DNA of 64,000 nucleotides from JAIBJN01 sp963775505 (GTDB lineage: Bacteria > Actinomycetota > Thermoleophilia > Gaiellales > Gaiellaceae): the NCBI GenBank assembly GCA_963775505.1, contig CAVZIL010000008.1:620001-684000 (forward strand). Direction: 5' to 3'. This document shows, in pieces, positions 54,425 through 64,000 of this stretch (positions within the stretch are counted from its first letter, which is position 1; every line of letters starts with the position of its first letter). Position numbers and translations under genes: made by a program. A model generated the notes under the pieces. That model was not told where the DNA came from. It did not search any database and was given only the letters and a program-made list of their open reading frames with translations.

Positions 54425-55434
54425 GCAACGGACTGAAGACGAGCCTCGGCATCTGGGCCCTCGGATCGATGATCACGCGATTCGTTCCCGGCGGCTACAA
54501 GCCCGAGTACGCGAATGAAACCACCGCCGAGAGAGTGCGCAGGGCGGTCGATGGGCTCGGCGACCTGATCGACGGCTACGAGTTCCACTACCCGCAGGAG
54601 CTCAACGAGGAGAACCTCGACGAGGTCCGGGACGCGCTCGACGGGCACGACGTGTACTGCATGGCCACCGGCCTCCATCTCGACCCGCGCTTCGGCCGCG
54701 GGGGCCTGGTCTCTCCCGACGACGCCACGCGCGCGGAGGCGCTGCGCCGCACGACCGCGGCGATCGACTTCGCCGGCGAGCTGGGCGCGCACTTCATCAT
54801 CTGGCCTGGGATCGAGGGCTACAACTATCCGTTCCAGGCGCCGTACAAGGAAAGCTGGGCCTGGCTCGTGGAAGGGATCGGCGAGGCTGCCCAGCGCTGC
54901 GCCGACCGCGGCATTCTGCTCTTTCTGGAACACAAGAACTCGGAGCCGGCCATGAAGATCCTGATGCGGAACATCGGGATGACGCTCCACGTGATCCACA
55001 AGCTGCGCGAGCAAGGGCTCACGAACGTGAAGGTGAACATGGACTGGCAGCACCTGATCATGAATCGGGAGAGCCTCGCGGAGTACGCCGCCCTCCTCGC
55101 CGCCGAGGGGCTCCTCGGCCACCAGCACGCGAACTCGGGCTGGGGGGACTTCGACGACGACAACATGCTCGGGGCGACGGCCTTCATGGAGACGCTCGAG
55201 CTCGCGGTCGAGCTCCGCCGCGCCGGCTACGGGGAGAATGGCGAGCGGCTCGGCTTCGACCTCTACCCGTACACCGAGGACGCGGTCGCGGCGGTGCGCC
55301 GGAGCGTCCTCCAGTGGCGGTTCATCGACGACGTCGCCGGCAGGATCGACGACACGGCGCTGCGCGAGGCACAGGCGGAGAAGGACGCGGTGCGAGCCTA
55401 CGAACTCGTCTACGGTGCTCTGGGAGCCGGGTGA
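54421..55434 (+). CDS. Xylose isomerase-like TIM barrel protein
   Basis: A 337-residue sugar isomerase-like protein. Metal-ligand segments follow the xylose isomerase pattern: LLFLEHKNSEPAMKI (Glu), NVKVNMDWQHLIMN (Asp and His), LLGHQHANSGWGDFDDDN (His and Asp) and FDLYPYTED (Asp). The next gene encodes a xylulokinase, so a ketose formed here would be phosphorylated at once; D-xylose to D-xylulose is the simplest reading, though the protein is shorter than classic XylA. The ATG overlaps the VOC gene stop. Confidence 0.8.
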   Translation: MSNGLKTSLGIWALGSMITRFVPGGYKPEYANETTAERVRRAVDGLGDLIDGYEFHYPQELNEENLDEVRDALDGHDVYCMATGLHLDPRFGRGGLVSPDDATRAEALRRTTAAIDFAGELGAHFIIWPGIEGYNYPFQAPYKESWAWLVEGIGEAAQRCADRGILLFLEHKNSEPAMKILMRNIGMTLHVIHKLREQGLTNVKVNMDWQHLIMNRESLAEYAALLAAEGLLGHQHANSGWGDFDDDNMLGATAFMETLELAVELRRAGYGENGERLGFDLYPYTEDAVAAVRRSVLQWRFIDDVAGRIDDTALREAQAEKDAVRAYELVYGALGAG

Positions 55435-55453
55435 GGCTCGAGCAGGCGCTCCG

Positions 55454-56887
55454 GTGAGCGTCCTCGTGGGGCTCGACGTCGGAACCACCGGCGTGAAGGC
55501 GCTCGCCGTCGACCGCTCCGGCGAGGTGGTCGCGCGGGCCGAGAGCGACTACCCGCTCTTCACTCCACGCCCCGGCTGGGTCGAGCAGAATCCCGAGGAC
55601 TGGCGCGGCGCTGCGGAGGAGGCGCTCGCGGCGCTCGGGGCGGACGAGGTCGCGGGGATCGGCCTCACGGGGCAGATGCACGGCCTCGTTGCCCTGGACG
55701 CCGACGGCCTCGTGCTTCGTCCCGCGATCCTCTGGAACGACCAGCGTACGGCCGCCGAGTGCCGTGAGATCGAGGAGCGCCTCGGTGTCCCGCGTCTGCT
55801 GGAGCTGACCGGAAACCGCGCATTCCCCGGCTTCACCGCGCCGAAGCTGCTCTGGCTGCGCGCGAACGAGCCCGAGACATACGAGCGCATTGCCCACGTG
55901 CTGCTCCCGAAGGACTTCGTACGGCTCGCGCTCACGGGCGAGCGCGCGACCGACGTCGCGGACGCGTCCGGGACCCTCCTCTTCGACGTCGCTGGTCGCC
56001 GCTGGAGCGACGAGGTGCTCGCCGCGCTCGAGCTGCCCGCGGACTGGCTTCCCGCAGCGCTCGAGTCACCGTCACACTCCGGCGTGACCGCCGGCGGCGT
56101 TGCGGTCGCGGCCGGCGCCGGCGACCAGGCGGCCGGCGCGGTGGGCGTCGGCGTCACGAAGCCGGGGCCGGTGTCGGTCGTCCTCGGGACCTCCGGCGTC
56201 GCCTTCGCTGTTCTGCCGGGTGCCCCAGGCGGCCAGGACGGCCGCGCGCACGTCTTCTGCCACGCGGTGCCCGGCGCCTGGCACGCGATGGGCGTGATGC
56301 TCTCCGCGGCGGGGGCGCTCCGCTGGCTCCGGGATGTCCTCGCGCCCGGCGAGCCGTACGACCGCCTCCTCGCCGAGGCCGGAGGCTGGGAGCCGGGGGC
56401 GGAGGGCCTGCTCTTCCTGCCCTACCTCGCGGGCGAGCGGACGCCGCACGTCGATCCGAACGCCCGCGGCGCGTTCGCCGGCCTCTCGCTCCGACACGAC
56501 CGCGGAGCGCTCGTGCGCGCCGTGCTCGAGGGAGTCGCCTACGGCCTCAAGGACTCGCTCGAGGTTCTGCGAGCGCTCGGCTGCCGTCTCGACGTCGGCC
56601 GCGTGTCCGGGGGCGGCGCCCGGAGCGAGCTCTGGCTGGAGATCGTCTCATCCGTCCTCGGGCTGCCGCTGGAGCGGACCGCGGCCGAGGAGGGAGCGGC
56701 CTACGGCGCGGCGCTCCTCGGTGGCGTCGCGGGCGGCGCGTTCGCCGACGTCCACGAGGCGGTGGCTGCCTGCGTGCGCGTTCGCGACACGATCGAGCCG
56801 AACGCGGACTGGCAGCAGGTCTACGAGGAGGGCTACACGCGCTATCGCGCTCTCTATCCAGCAGTGCGACCCTTGGAGGAGAAATGA
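55454..56887 (+). CDS. xylB: Xylulokinase (FGGY family carbohydrate kinase)
   Basis: A 477-residue FGGY kinase that phosphorylates D-xylulose or a similar ketose. VGLDVGTTGVKALAVD is the N-terminal ATP-binding motif, GLTGQMHGLVALD near residue 77 is the xylulokinase hallmark, and AILWNDQRTAAEC follows. The C-terminal half has FLPYLAGERTPHVDPNARGA and VSGGGARSELWLEIV. The start GTG at 55454 gives a normal N-terminus; upstream codons belong to another frame of the isomerase gene. Its stop overlaps the start of a deleted Gfo/Idh remnant. Confidence 0.9.
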   Translation: MSVLVGLDVGTTGVKALAVDRSGEVVARAESDYPLFTPRPGWVEQNPEDWRGAAEEALAALGADEVAGIGLTGQMHGLVALDADGLVLRPAILWNDQRTAAECREIEERLGVPRLLELTGNRAFPGFTAPKLLWLRANEPETYERIAHVLLPKDFVRLALTGERATDVADASGTLLFDVAGRRWSDEVLAALELPADWLPAALESPSHSGVTAGGVAVAAGAGDQAAGAVGVGVTKPGPVSVVLGTSGVAFAVLPGAPGGQDGRAHVFCHAVPGAWHAMGVMLSAAGALRWLRDVLAPGEPYDRLLAEAGGWEPGAEGLLFLPYLAGERTPHVDPNARGAFAGLSLRHDRGALVRAVLEGVAYGLKDSLEVLRALGCRLDVGRVSGGGARSELWLEIVSSVLGLPLERTAAEEGAAYGAALLGGVAGGAFADVHEAVAACVRVRDTIEPNADWQQVYEEGYTRYRALYPAVRPLEEK

Positions 56888-57009
56888 CGACGAAGCGGGG
56901 GATCATCTCGACCGCGCACATCAACCGGCTCGAGGACGCCGCCGGCCAGGCGAGGACGATCGCCGCGCTCTACCGGTCGGCCGAGGAGGGCGCCCCCGTC
57001 GTCCTTTGA
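56884..57009 (+). pseudogene. Gfo/Idh oxidoreductase deletion remnant (41 codons)
   Basis: The frame starts with ATG overlapping the xylB stop and reads KRGIISTAHINRL, the usual N-terminus of a Gfo/Idh sugar dehydrogenase. It then jumps directly to AAGQARTIAALYRSAEEGAP, which looks like the C-terminal end of such an enzyme, and stops at 57009. About 280-300 codons in between are missing without a change of frame. A sugar dehydrogenase therefore once followed xylB. The junction lies near 56926. Confidence 0.7.
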
Positions 57010-57057
57010 CACGACACCGGCACGGTCCCGCGCGTCCTGACTCGCTATCCAGAACGC

Positions 57058-57732
57058 ATGGAGATCGGCCGTGGCTTGCTGGGAGTCCTGCTGCCGGAGC
57101 GGTGCGTCGCCTGCGGGGCCGGGGAGGAGCTCCTGTGCAGCGCCTGCTGGCGGCGGCTGGTCGTCCTGCGCGGGACGCTCTGCGCCCGCTGTGGATGCCC
57201 GACCGCGTGGCCGGTGGAGCGCTGCGGCGAGTGCGCCGGACGGCGGCTCGCCTTCGCCTCCGCGCGCGCCGCTGTCGCCTACCTGGGGCCGGGGCGCGAC
57301 CTGGTCGTCGCGTGGAAGGAACGTGGGCTGCGCGGCCTCTCGCGGCTCGCCGCCGATCTCGTCGTCACGACGGTTCCGCCGCCCGAGGTGGAGGCGCTCG
57401 CGTTCGTCCCTGGCGACGGCGACCGTGTCGGCTGGCGCGGCGCCGACACCGCGGAGGAGCTCGCCAGGGCGCTCGGGAGGCGCTGGGATCTGCCCGTCTC
57501 GCGGCTGCTCGGGCGCGCCCGCCGGGCGCGTCCGCAGCGCGGCCTCTCGAGGGCGGAACGCGGTGCCAACATCCGCGCGGTTTTCCGCGCCACGGGCGCT
57601 TCGCCGGTCGCCGTGGGCCTGGTCGACGACGTCTACACGACCGGGGCGACCGCCTCCGCGGCGGCCCGCGAGCTCAGGGCGGCCGGCGCCCGTCGCGTCC
57701 ACGTGGTCACCTTCGCCCGTGCTGTGCGTTAG
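57058..57732 (+). CDS. ComF family protein (phosphoribosyltransferase-like)
   Basis: A 224-residue protein with an N-terminal zinc region holding paired cysteines (RCVACG, LCSACW, LCARCGC and RCGECAG) and a C-terminal type I phosphoribosyltransferase domain with the PRPP loop VGLVDDVYTTGATAS (near residue 187). ComFC proteins help DNA uptake in competent bacteria and have been linked to single-stranded DNA handling. No other competence gene is adjacent. RPQRGLSRAERGANI is the typical segment before the PRPP loop. It precedes hpf, as in many bacteria. Confidence 0.87.
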   Translation: MEIGRGLLGVLLPERCVACGAGEELLCSACWRRLVVLRGTLCARCGCPTAWPVERCGECAGRRLAFASARAAVAYLGPGRDLVVAWKERGLRGLSRLAADLVVTTVPPPEVEALAFVPGDGDRVGWRGADTAEELARALGRRWDLPVSRLLGRARRARPQRGLSRAERGANIRAVFRATGASPVAVGLVDDVYTTGATASAAARELRAAGARRVHVVTFARAVR

Positions 57733-57767
57733 GAGTTAGGCTGCGTGAACCCGACGAGGAGGCTCCG

Positions 57768-58313
57768 GTGAGACTGCAGGTCAAGGGCAAGAACGTCGAG
57801 GTAAGCGATTCCCTCAAGACCTACGCCCAGGAGAAGCTCGGGAAGCTCGAGAAGCATTTGAACGACGCGGCCCGCCTCGAGCTGGAGCTTGCGGTCGAGA
57901 AGAACCCGTCCATCGCGGAGAACCAGATCGCCGAAGGGACGATCTGGACGAAGGGGCCCGTGCTCCGCGCGCGCGAGAGCTCGCCCGACATGCGCGCGTC
58001 GATCGACATGCTCGTGGAGAAGCTCGAGCGGCAGGCGCGGCGCTACCGCGACAAGCGGCGGAGGTCGAGCTCCCGCACCAACGCCGGAGGCGTCGAGGCG
58101 GAGACGATCCCGGTCGTCGCCGAGGAGGAGAGCCCGGTGATCGTGAAGACGAAGCAGTTCGCGGTGAAGCCGATGACGCCGGAGGAGGCCGTCCTCCAGC
58201 TGGAGCTGATCGGCCACGACTTCTTCGTCTTCCAGAACGCCGACACGACCGACGTCAACGTCGTCTACCGGCGCCGCGACGGGAACTACGGGCTCATCGA
58301 GCCGCAGGTCTGA
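57768..58313 (+). CDS. hpf: Long-form ribosome hibernation promoting factor
   Basis: HPF binds the small subunit decoding site and pairs ribosomes into inactive dimers during stress. The 181 residues have the N-terminal S30AE domain starting RLQVKGKNVEVSDSLKTYA and a C-terminal dimerisation domain (about 123-181) with PMTPEEAVLQLELIGHDFFV and NVVYRRRDGNYGLIEP, so it is the long form. The GTG at 57768 follows a GAGGAGG site. TAGGCT at 57737-57742 may be its -10 box. A hypothetical gene and secA follow. Confidence 0.92.
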   Translation: MRLQVKGKNVEVSDSLKTYAQEKLGKLEKHLNDAARLELELAVEKNPSIAENQIAEGTIWTKGPVLRARESSPDMRASIDMLVEKLERQARRYRDKRRRSSSRTNAGGVEAETIPVVAEEESPVIVKTKQFAVKPMTPEEAVLQLELIGHDFFVFQNADTTDVNVVYRRRDGNYGLIEPQV

Positions 58314-58856
58314 GTGCCTCCGGACGACGACATCCTGGATCCCCGCGGCGCCTTCCGCTGGGTCGAGGCCGGCGTCTCTGGCCTCGCGCGGGCGCGGGAG
58401 TGGGACGCGACCGCGATCGTCGAGCTGCGCGAGCTCGCGGCCACCGACGAGTCCGAGATCGACTTCCGCCTGCTCGGGGACGGCTCGGTGATCGGCGACG
58501 TTCAGCCGACCGTCGTCGCGGAGCTGACGAAGGAGCTGGGGATCGAGCCGCCGTACGCGGCGCGCGCCGTGCGCCAGAGCGAGACCGAGTGGATGGTGGG
58601 GGCGCTCCGGTTCGAGTCGGAGCTGGTCGAGCTGCCCGCGGGCATCGAGGCGCTCACGCTGGAGGCAGCCGTTCCACCGGAGGGGGAGACGGTGTACCTC
58701 GTGGACGGGGACCTCCTGGCCGAGCTGCCGGAAGGCGTCGAGGCCGAGGCCCTCGAGCGGCTCGCCGAGCTGGGCGCGGCGCGCTTTCAGGCTTTCGCCG
58801 CCCGTGCCGATAGGTTGGAGGACGGCCGGTGGGAGCTGACCGTCGACCCACTCTGA
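58314..58856 (+). CDS. Hypothetical acidic protein between hpf and secA
   Basis: A 180-residue cytoplasmic protein rich in Glu, Ala and Leu with no signal peptide, membrane helix or motif I recognise. Its GTG follows the hpf stop without a gap, so it is translationally coupled to hpf. Codon usage matches its neighbours, supporting a real gene. A run of VELRELAATDE and repeated beta-like stretches such as GETVYLVDGDLL suggest a compact alpha/beta fold. A role with hpf or secA is only a guess from position. Confidence 0.7.
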   Translation: MPPDDDILDPRGAFRWVEAGVSGLARAREWDATAIVELRELAATDESEIDFRLLGDGSVIGDVQPTVVAELTKELGIEPPYAARAVRQSETEWMVGALRFESELVELPAGIEALTLEAAVPPEGETVYLVDGDLLAELPEGVEAEALERLAELGAARFQAFAARADRLEDGRWELTVDPL

Positions 58857-58871
58857 GAAGAACCCGCCAGC

Positions 58872-58877
58872 TACCCT
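58872..58877 (+). promoter_or_regulatory. Candidate -10 box (TACCCT) of secA
   Basis: TACCCT ends 6 bases before the secA ATG with no ribosome site between, consistent with a leaderless transcript. Confidence 0.4.
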
Positions 58878-58883
58878 GAACCA

Positions 58884-61572
<2,689 letters not shown>

Positions 61573-61574
<2 letters not shown>

Positions 61575-61739
61575 GAGGGTTTGGCGGAACGTCGCTCGTC
61601 GCCGGGGTGCGATGATCGTTCCGAGGCAAGGACGCAGGGAGCGCTCGTAGCGAGTGAGCTACGGGCGCGACCGAGGACGCCGTCCTCGGGGCGAGCAGCG
61701 CGGCCCGGCGGCACAGGCTGCGTTTCGTCAAACCCTCCT
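61573..61739 (+). repeat. 167-bp element with terminal inverted repeats
   Basis: GGAGGGTTTGGCGGAACG (61574-61591) and CGTTTCGTCAAACCCTCC (61721-61738) are inverted copies matching at 16 of 18 positions. Inside are two perfect hairpins: CGTAGC/GCTACG at 61646-61663 and CCGAGGAC/GTCCTCGG at 61671-61689. The outer pair plus the inner hairpins would fold into a branched RNA or a MITE-like DNA cruciform. No open frame inside looks real. The left end overlaps the secA stop codon. Confidence 0.7.
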
Positions 61740-61759
61740 GGCGGCGCCGTCCCGCTCGC

Positions 61760-61765
61760 TACCAT
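61760..61765 (+). promoter_or_regulatory. Candidate -10 box (TACCAT) of prfB
   Basis: TACCAT fits TANNNT and ends 8 bases before the prfB ATG at 61774, directly downstream of the inverted-repeat element. Confidence 0.35.
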
Positions 61766-61773
61766 CCCCTTCC

Positions 61774-62881
61774 ATGGCCGAGCGCAGCGCCGTCGAGCGA
61801 GAGCTCGAGGAGATCGGGATCCAGCTCGCCTGGGTCCGTGATTACCTTTGACCCGGAGGGGTTGAGCGAGCGCCTGGCCGTCCTCGAGGAGGCCATGGGC
61901 GCGCCGGGGTTCTGGGACGATCAGCAGGAAGCCGCGAAGGTCTCCGCCGAGCACGCCCGCCTCTCGCGCCGCCTCGAGCGCTACGAACGCCTCAGCGGCG
62001 AGGCGGCCGACCTGGCTGAGCTGCTGGAGCTCGCCTCGGACGACGGGGAGCTCGACGAGATCGATCAGAGCGCCGGAGCTCTCCGGGCCCAGCTCGACCG
62101 CTTGCAGGAGGACTCGCTCTTCAGCGGCGAGTACGACGCCGGCGGCGCGGTCGTGTCCATCCACGCCGGCACGGGCGGGACCGACGCGCAGGACTGGGCG
62201 GAGATCCTCCTCCGCATGTACCTGCGCTGGGCGGCGGAGCGCGGGTTCGCCACCGAGCTGATCGAGGTCTCGCCGGGTGAGGAGGCAGGGCTCAAGTCGG
62301 CCACGTTCACCGTCGAGGGCGAGAACGCCTACGGGACGCTGAAGGCCGAGCGCGGGGTGCATCGGCTCGTCCGCCTGTCCCCGTTCGATCAGGCCCATCG
62401 GCGCCATACCTCGTTCGCGCAGGTGATCGTCAGCCCGCTCGTCTCCGACGACGTGGACATCGAGGTCGACGAGGCCGAACTGCGGATCGACACCTACCGG
62501 GCGAGCGGGGCCGGCGGCCAGCACGTCAACAAGACCGACTCCGCCGTCCGCATCACGCACGTTCCGACCGGGATCGTCGTCCAGTGCCAGAACGAGCGCT
62601 CGCAGCTCTCCAACCGCCAGACCGCGATGCGGATCCTCAAGAGCCGCCTCGCCGAGCACGAGCTCGAGCGCCACGAGGCCGAGATGGCTCGCGAGCGGGG
62701 AGAGGTGCTCGACACCGGCTTCGGGAGCCAGATCCGCTCCTACGTCCTCCATCCGTACCAGCTCGTGAAGGATCACCGCACCGACGTCGAAGAAGGGAAC
62801 GCACAGGCCGTCCTCGACGGCGACCTCGACCGCTTCATCCGCGCCTACCTCCTCGCCAACGCCACCGGAGCCGTCGCTTAA
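61774..62881 (+). CDS. prfB: Peptide chain release factor 2, with programmed +1 frameshift
   Basis: RF2 ends translation at UAA and UGA. The first 25 codons (61774-61848) end at an in-frame UGA; skipping one base at CTT-TGA-C continues the chain from 61850 to 62881, giving about 368 residues. After the shift come DPEGLSERLAVLEEAMGAPG, the recognition tripeptide in RLSPFDQAHRRHTS (SPF) and the catalytic GAGGQHVNKTDSAVRITH. The frameshift makes RF2 control its own level: when RF2 is scarce the ribosome pauses at UGA and shifts. An alternative GTG at 61838 in the second frame would lose the N-terminal helix. Confidence 0.92.
61846..61852 (+). other. Programmed +1 frameshift site of prfB (CTTTGAC)
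   Basis: CTT TGA C is identical to the core frameshift site known from other prfB genes. The A/G-rich Shine-Dalgarno-like stimulator usually found three bases upstream is replaced by CGTGATTAC, so the stimulatory element is weak or absent here. Confidence 0.85.
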
Positions 62882-62907
62882 CCAGGTCCGATGCCCGACC
62901 CTTTCGC

Positions 62908-62913
62908 TACACT
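62908..62913 (+). promoter_or_regulatory. Candidate -10 box (TACACT) of ftsE-ftsX
   Basis: TACACT lies in the 91-base gap between prfB and ftsE, about 60 bases before the first ftsE start. No convincing -35 box was found. Confidence 0.35.
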
Positions 62914-62972
62914 CGTGAGCTTGCAGAGAGCCGACCGGAGCGCCCTCGGGACGGGCGCCGCCGCCTGACCCG

Positions 62973-63788
62973 GTGCAGGAAGCAGACCTCACAGAACACG
63001 TCGACGATTCCGCGCGGGCGACGACGCCCGAGCTGAACGGCGACCCCGCCGAGGACGTCGCGACGGACGTCGAGCCCCTCGAGGGCGAGCCGGCGCCCTC
63101 CGGGACGCCGATGATCGTCTTCGAGACGGTGACGAAGGTCTACGACCCGAACGTCGTCGCGCTTCGCGAGACGAGCTTCGTCATCGACAAGGGCGAGTTC
63201 GTCTTCCTCGTCGGCCCCTCCGGGTCGGGCAAGTCGACGATCATGCGGCTGCTCCTCAAGGAGCTCGACCCGACCGAGGGCAAGATCATCGTCGGCGGCC
63301 GCGAGCTCGCGCGCCTGCGCCGGAGCACGGTGCCGATGCTCCGCCGCAACATCGGCTGCGTCTTCCAGGACTTCAAGCTCCTCACCGACCGCACCGCGTA
63401 CGACAACGTCGCGTACGCGCTCAAGGTGCAGGGCCAGTCGAAGGCGCAGATCCGGGCGAAGGTGCCCGAGATCCTCGCCCTCGTCGGCCTAGGCTCGAAG
63501 ATGAACAGCTTCCCGCACGAGCTCTCCGGCGGGGAGCAGCAGCGCGTCTCGGTCGCGCGCGCGTTCGTGAACCACCCGCCGCTGCTCATCTGCGACGAGC
63601 CGACGGGCAACCTCGACCCCGACACCTCTGTCGGGATCATGCAGCTCCTCTACCGCATCAACCGGACCGGGACGACGGTCGTCATGGCGACCCACGACCG
63701 CGAGATGGTGGACAAGATGCGGAAGCGCGTGATCGCCCTCGAGGAGGGCGTCGTCGTCCGCGACGAGCGCCGCGGCGGCTACGGATGA
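62973..63788 (+). CDS. ftsE: Cell division ATP-binding protein FtsE
   Basis: FtsE and FtsX form an ABC-type complex that activates peptidoglycan hydrolases at the division site. The ABC domain shows VTKVYDPNVVALRETSFVI, Walker A GPSGSGKS, signature LSGGEQQRVSVARAF and Walker B LLICDEPTGNLDPDTS. From GTG at 62973 the protein has 271 residues, including about 46 acidic, Pro-rich N-terminal residues that other FtsE proteins lack. Starting at ATG 63111 it would have 226 residues, the normal size. Both starts are possible; codon usage in the extension resembles coding sequence. Confidence 0.92.
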   Translation: MQEADLTEHVDDSARATTPELNGDPAEDVATDVEPLEGEPAPSGTPMIVFETVTKVYDPNVVALRETSFVIDKGEFVFLVGPSGSGKSTIMRLLLKELDPTEGKIIVGGRELARLRRSTVPMLRRNIGCVFQDFKLLTDRTAYDNVAYALKVQGQSKAQIRAKVPEILALVGLGSKMNSFPHELSGGEQQRVSVARAFVNHPPLLICDEPTGNLDPDTSVGIMQLLYRINRTGTTVVMATHDREMVDKMRKRVIALEEGVVVRDERRGGYG

Positions 63789-64000
63789 GAACGAAGCTCT
63801 TCTTCGGCGAGGCGCTCCGCTCGATCGGCAGCAACATCTCGACCACGATCGCGGCGGTCATGACCGTGTTGATCGGGATGTTCCTGCTCGGCCTCTTCAT
63901 CGGGCTCGGCAGCTGGGTGATCTCGTGGACGAACCACGTCAAGAAGGACCTCGTCGTCAACGTCTACTTCTGCACCGACACGACGTGCGACAGAGAGGTT
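63785..64000 (+). CDS. ftsX: Cell division protein FtsX, N-terminal part (cut by right window edge)
   Basis: The ATG overlaps the ftsE stop by 4 bases. The 72 visible residues show a short cytoplasmic start, RTKLFFGEALRSIGSNIS, a first membrane helix (about residues 22-48) and the start of the extracellular domain with KKDLVVNVYFC and the dicysteine CTDTTC. This is the normal FtsX layout, and the gene order matches ftsE-ftsX elsewhere. The rest lies outside the window. Confidence 0.9.
   Translation, partial: MRTKLFFGEALRSIGSNISTTIAAVMTVLIGMFLLGLFIGLGSWVISWTNHVKKDLVVNVYFCTDTTCDREV

Overview
The window is GC-rich bacterial DNA (coding regions heavily G/C at third positions, many GTG starts, 4-base ATGA/GTGA gene overlaps). 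The gene content (ETF system, release-factor and glyA-upp block, hpf-secA-prfB-ftsE order, LytR-CpsA-Psr protein, single-membrane style lipoproteins with lipoboxes) points to a deep-branching actinobacterium, most likely of the Thermoleophilia type. That placement is inference from gene content and composition only. Genes are densely packed; no gene-free stretch exceeds about 300 bases. I saw no tRNA, rRNA, CRISPR array, transposase or phage gene.

Layout. 1-764: start of a secreted M23 peptidase (minus strand, cut by the window edge). 888-4488: electron transfer flavoprotein genes etfB, etfA and ETF-quinone oxidoreductase, then a PLP-dependent threonine/serine dehydratase. 5426-11546: translation and one-carbon block rpmE, DUF1385 protein, prfA, prmC, a threonylcarbamoyl-AMP synthase, glyA and upp, followed by a PLP decarboxylase. 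13076-28189: the F1Fo ATP synthase operon (atpI-like, atpB, E, F, H, A, G, then D and C), split between atpG and atpD by about 8 kb holding a kelch protein, a five-gene peptide-type ABC importer, an orphan zinc-finger anti-sigma-like protein and a lipoprotein. 28222-38323: methyl-cycle and sugar-nucleotide genes (metH, an LCP protein, two sugar nucleotidyltransferases, a PMI-type cupin, ahcY, mtnA).

38328-57009 is the accessory region. A roughly 15.6-kb minus-strand operon reads livH-livM-livJ-livG-livF, a Tm-1-like (UPF0261) protein, a PEP-hydrolase-like TIM barrel, a cupin, an FAD-linked oxidase, a ketose-3-epimerase-like protein, a creatininase-family hydrolase, a second Tm-1-like protein, a DeoR repressor, a second sugar epimerase/isomerase and a Gfo/Idh oxidoreductase. 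It ends in the fused wreck of an aldolase and a ROK kinase. Facing away from it are a VOC protein, a xylose-isomerase-like protein, xylulokinase and a 41-codon scar of another Gfo/Idh gene. A candidate promoter and direct-repeat operator lie between the two arms. It looks like a carbohydrate or polyol catabolic system of unknown substrate that has suffered deletions and frameshifts.

57058-64000: comF-like gene, hpf, a hypothetical, secA, prfB (with a programmed +1 frameshift), ftsE and the start of ftsX.

Non-coding structure worth attention: a two-hairpin repeat of about 117 bp present twice (7683-7800 and 46140-46256), each copy starting on the stop codon of the upstream gene; a 167-bp element with terminal inverted repeats after secA; and a recurring TANNNT motif 6-10 bases before many starts, suggesting widespread leaderless transcription.
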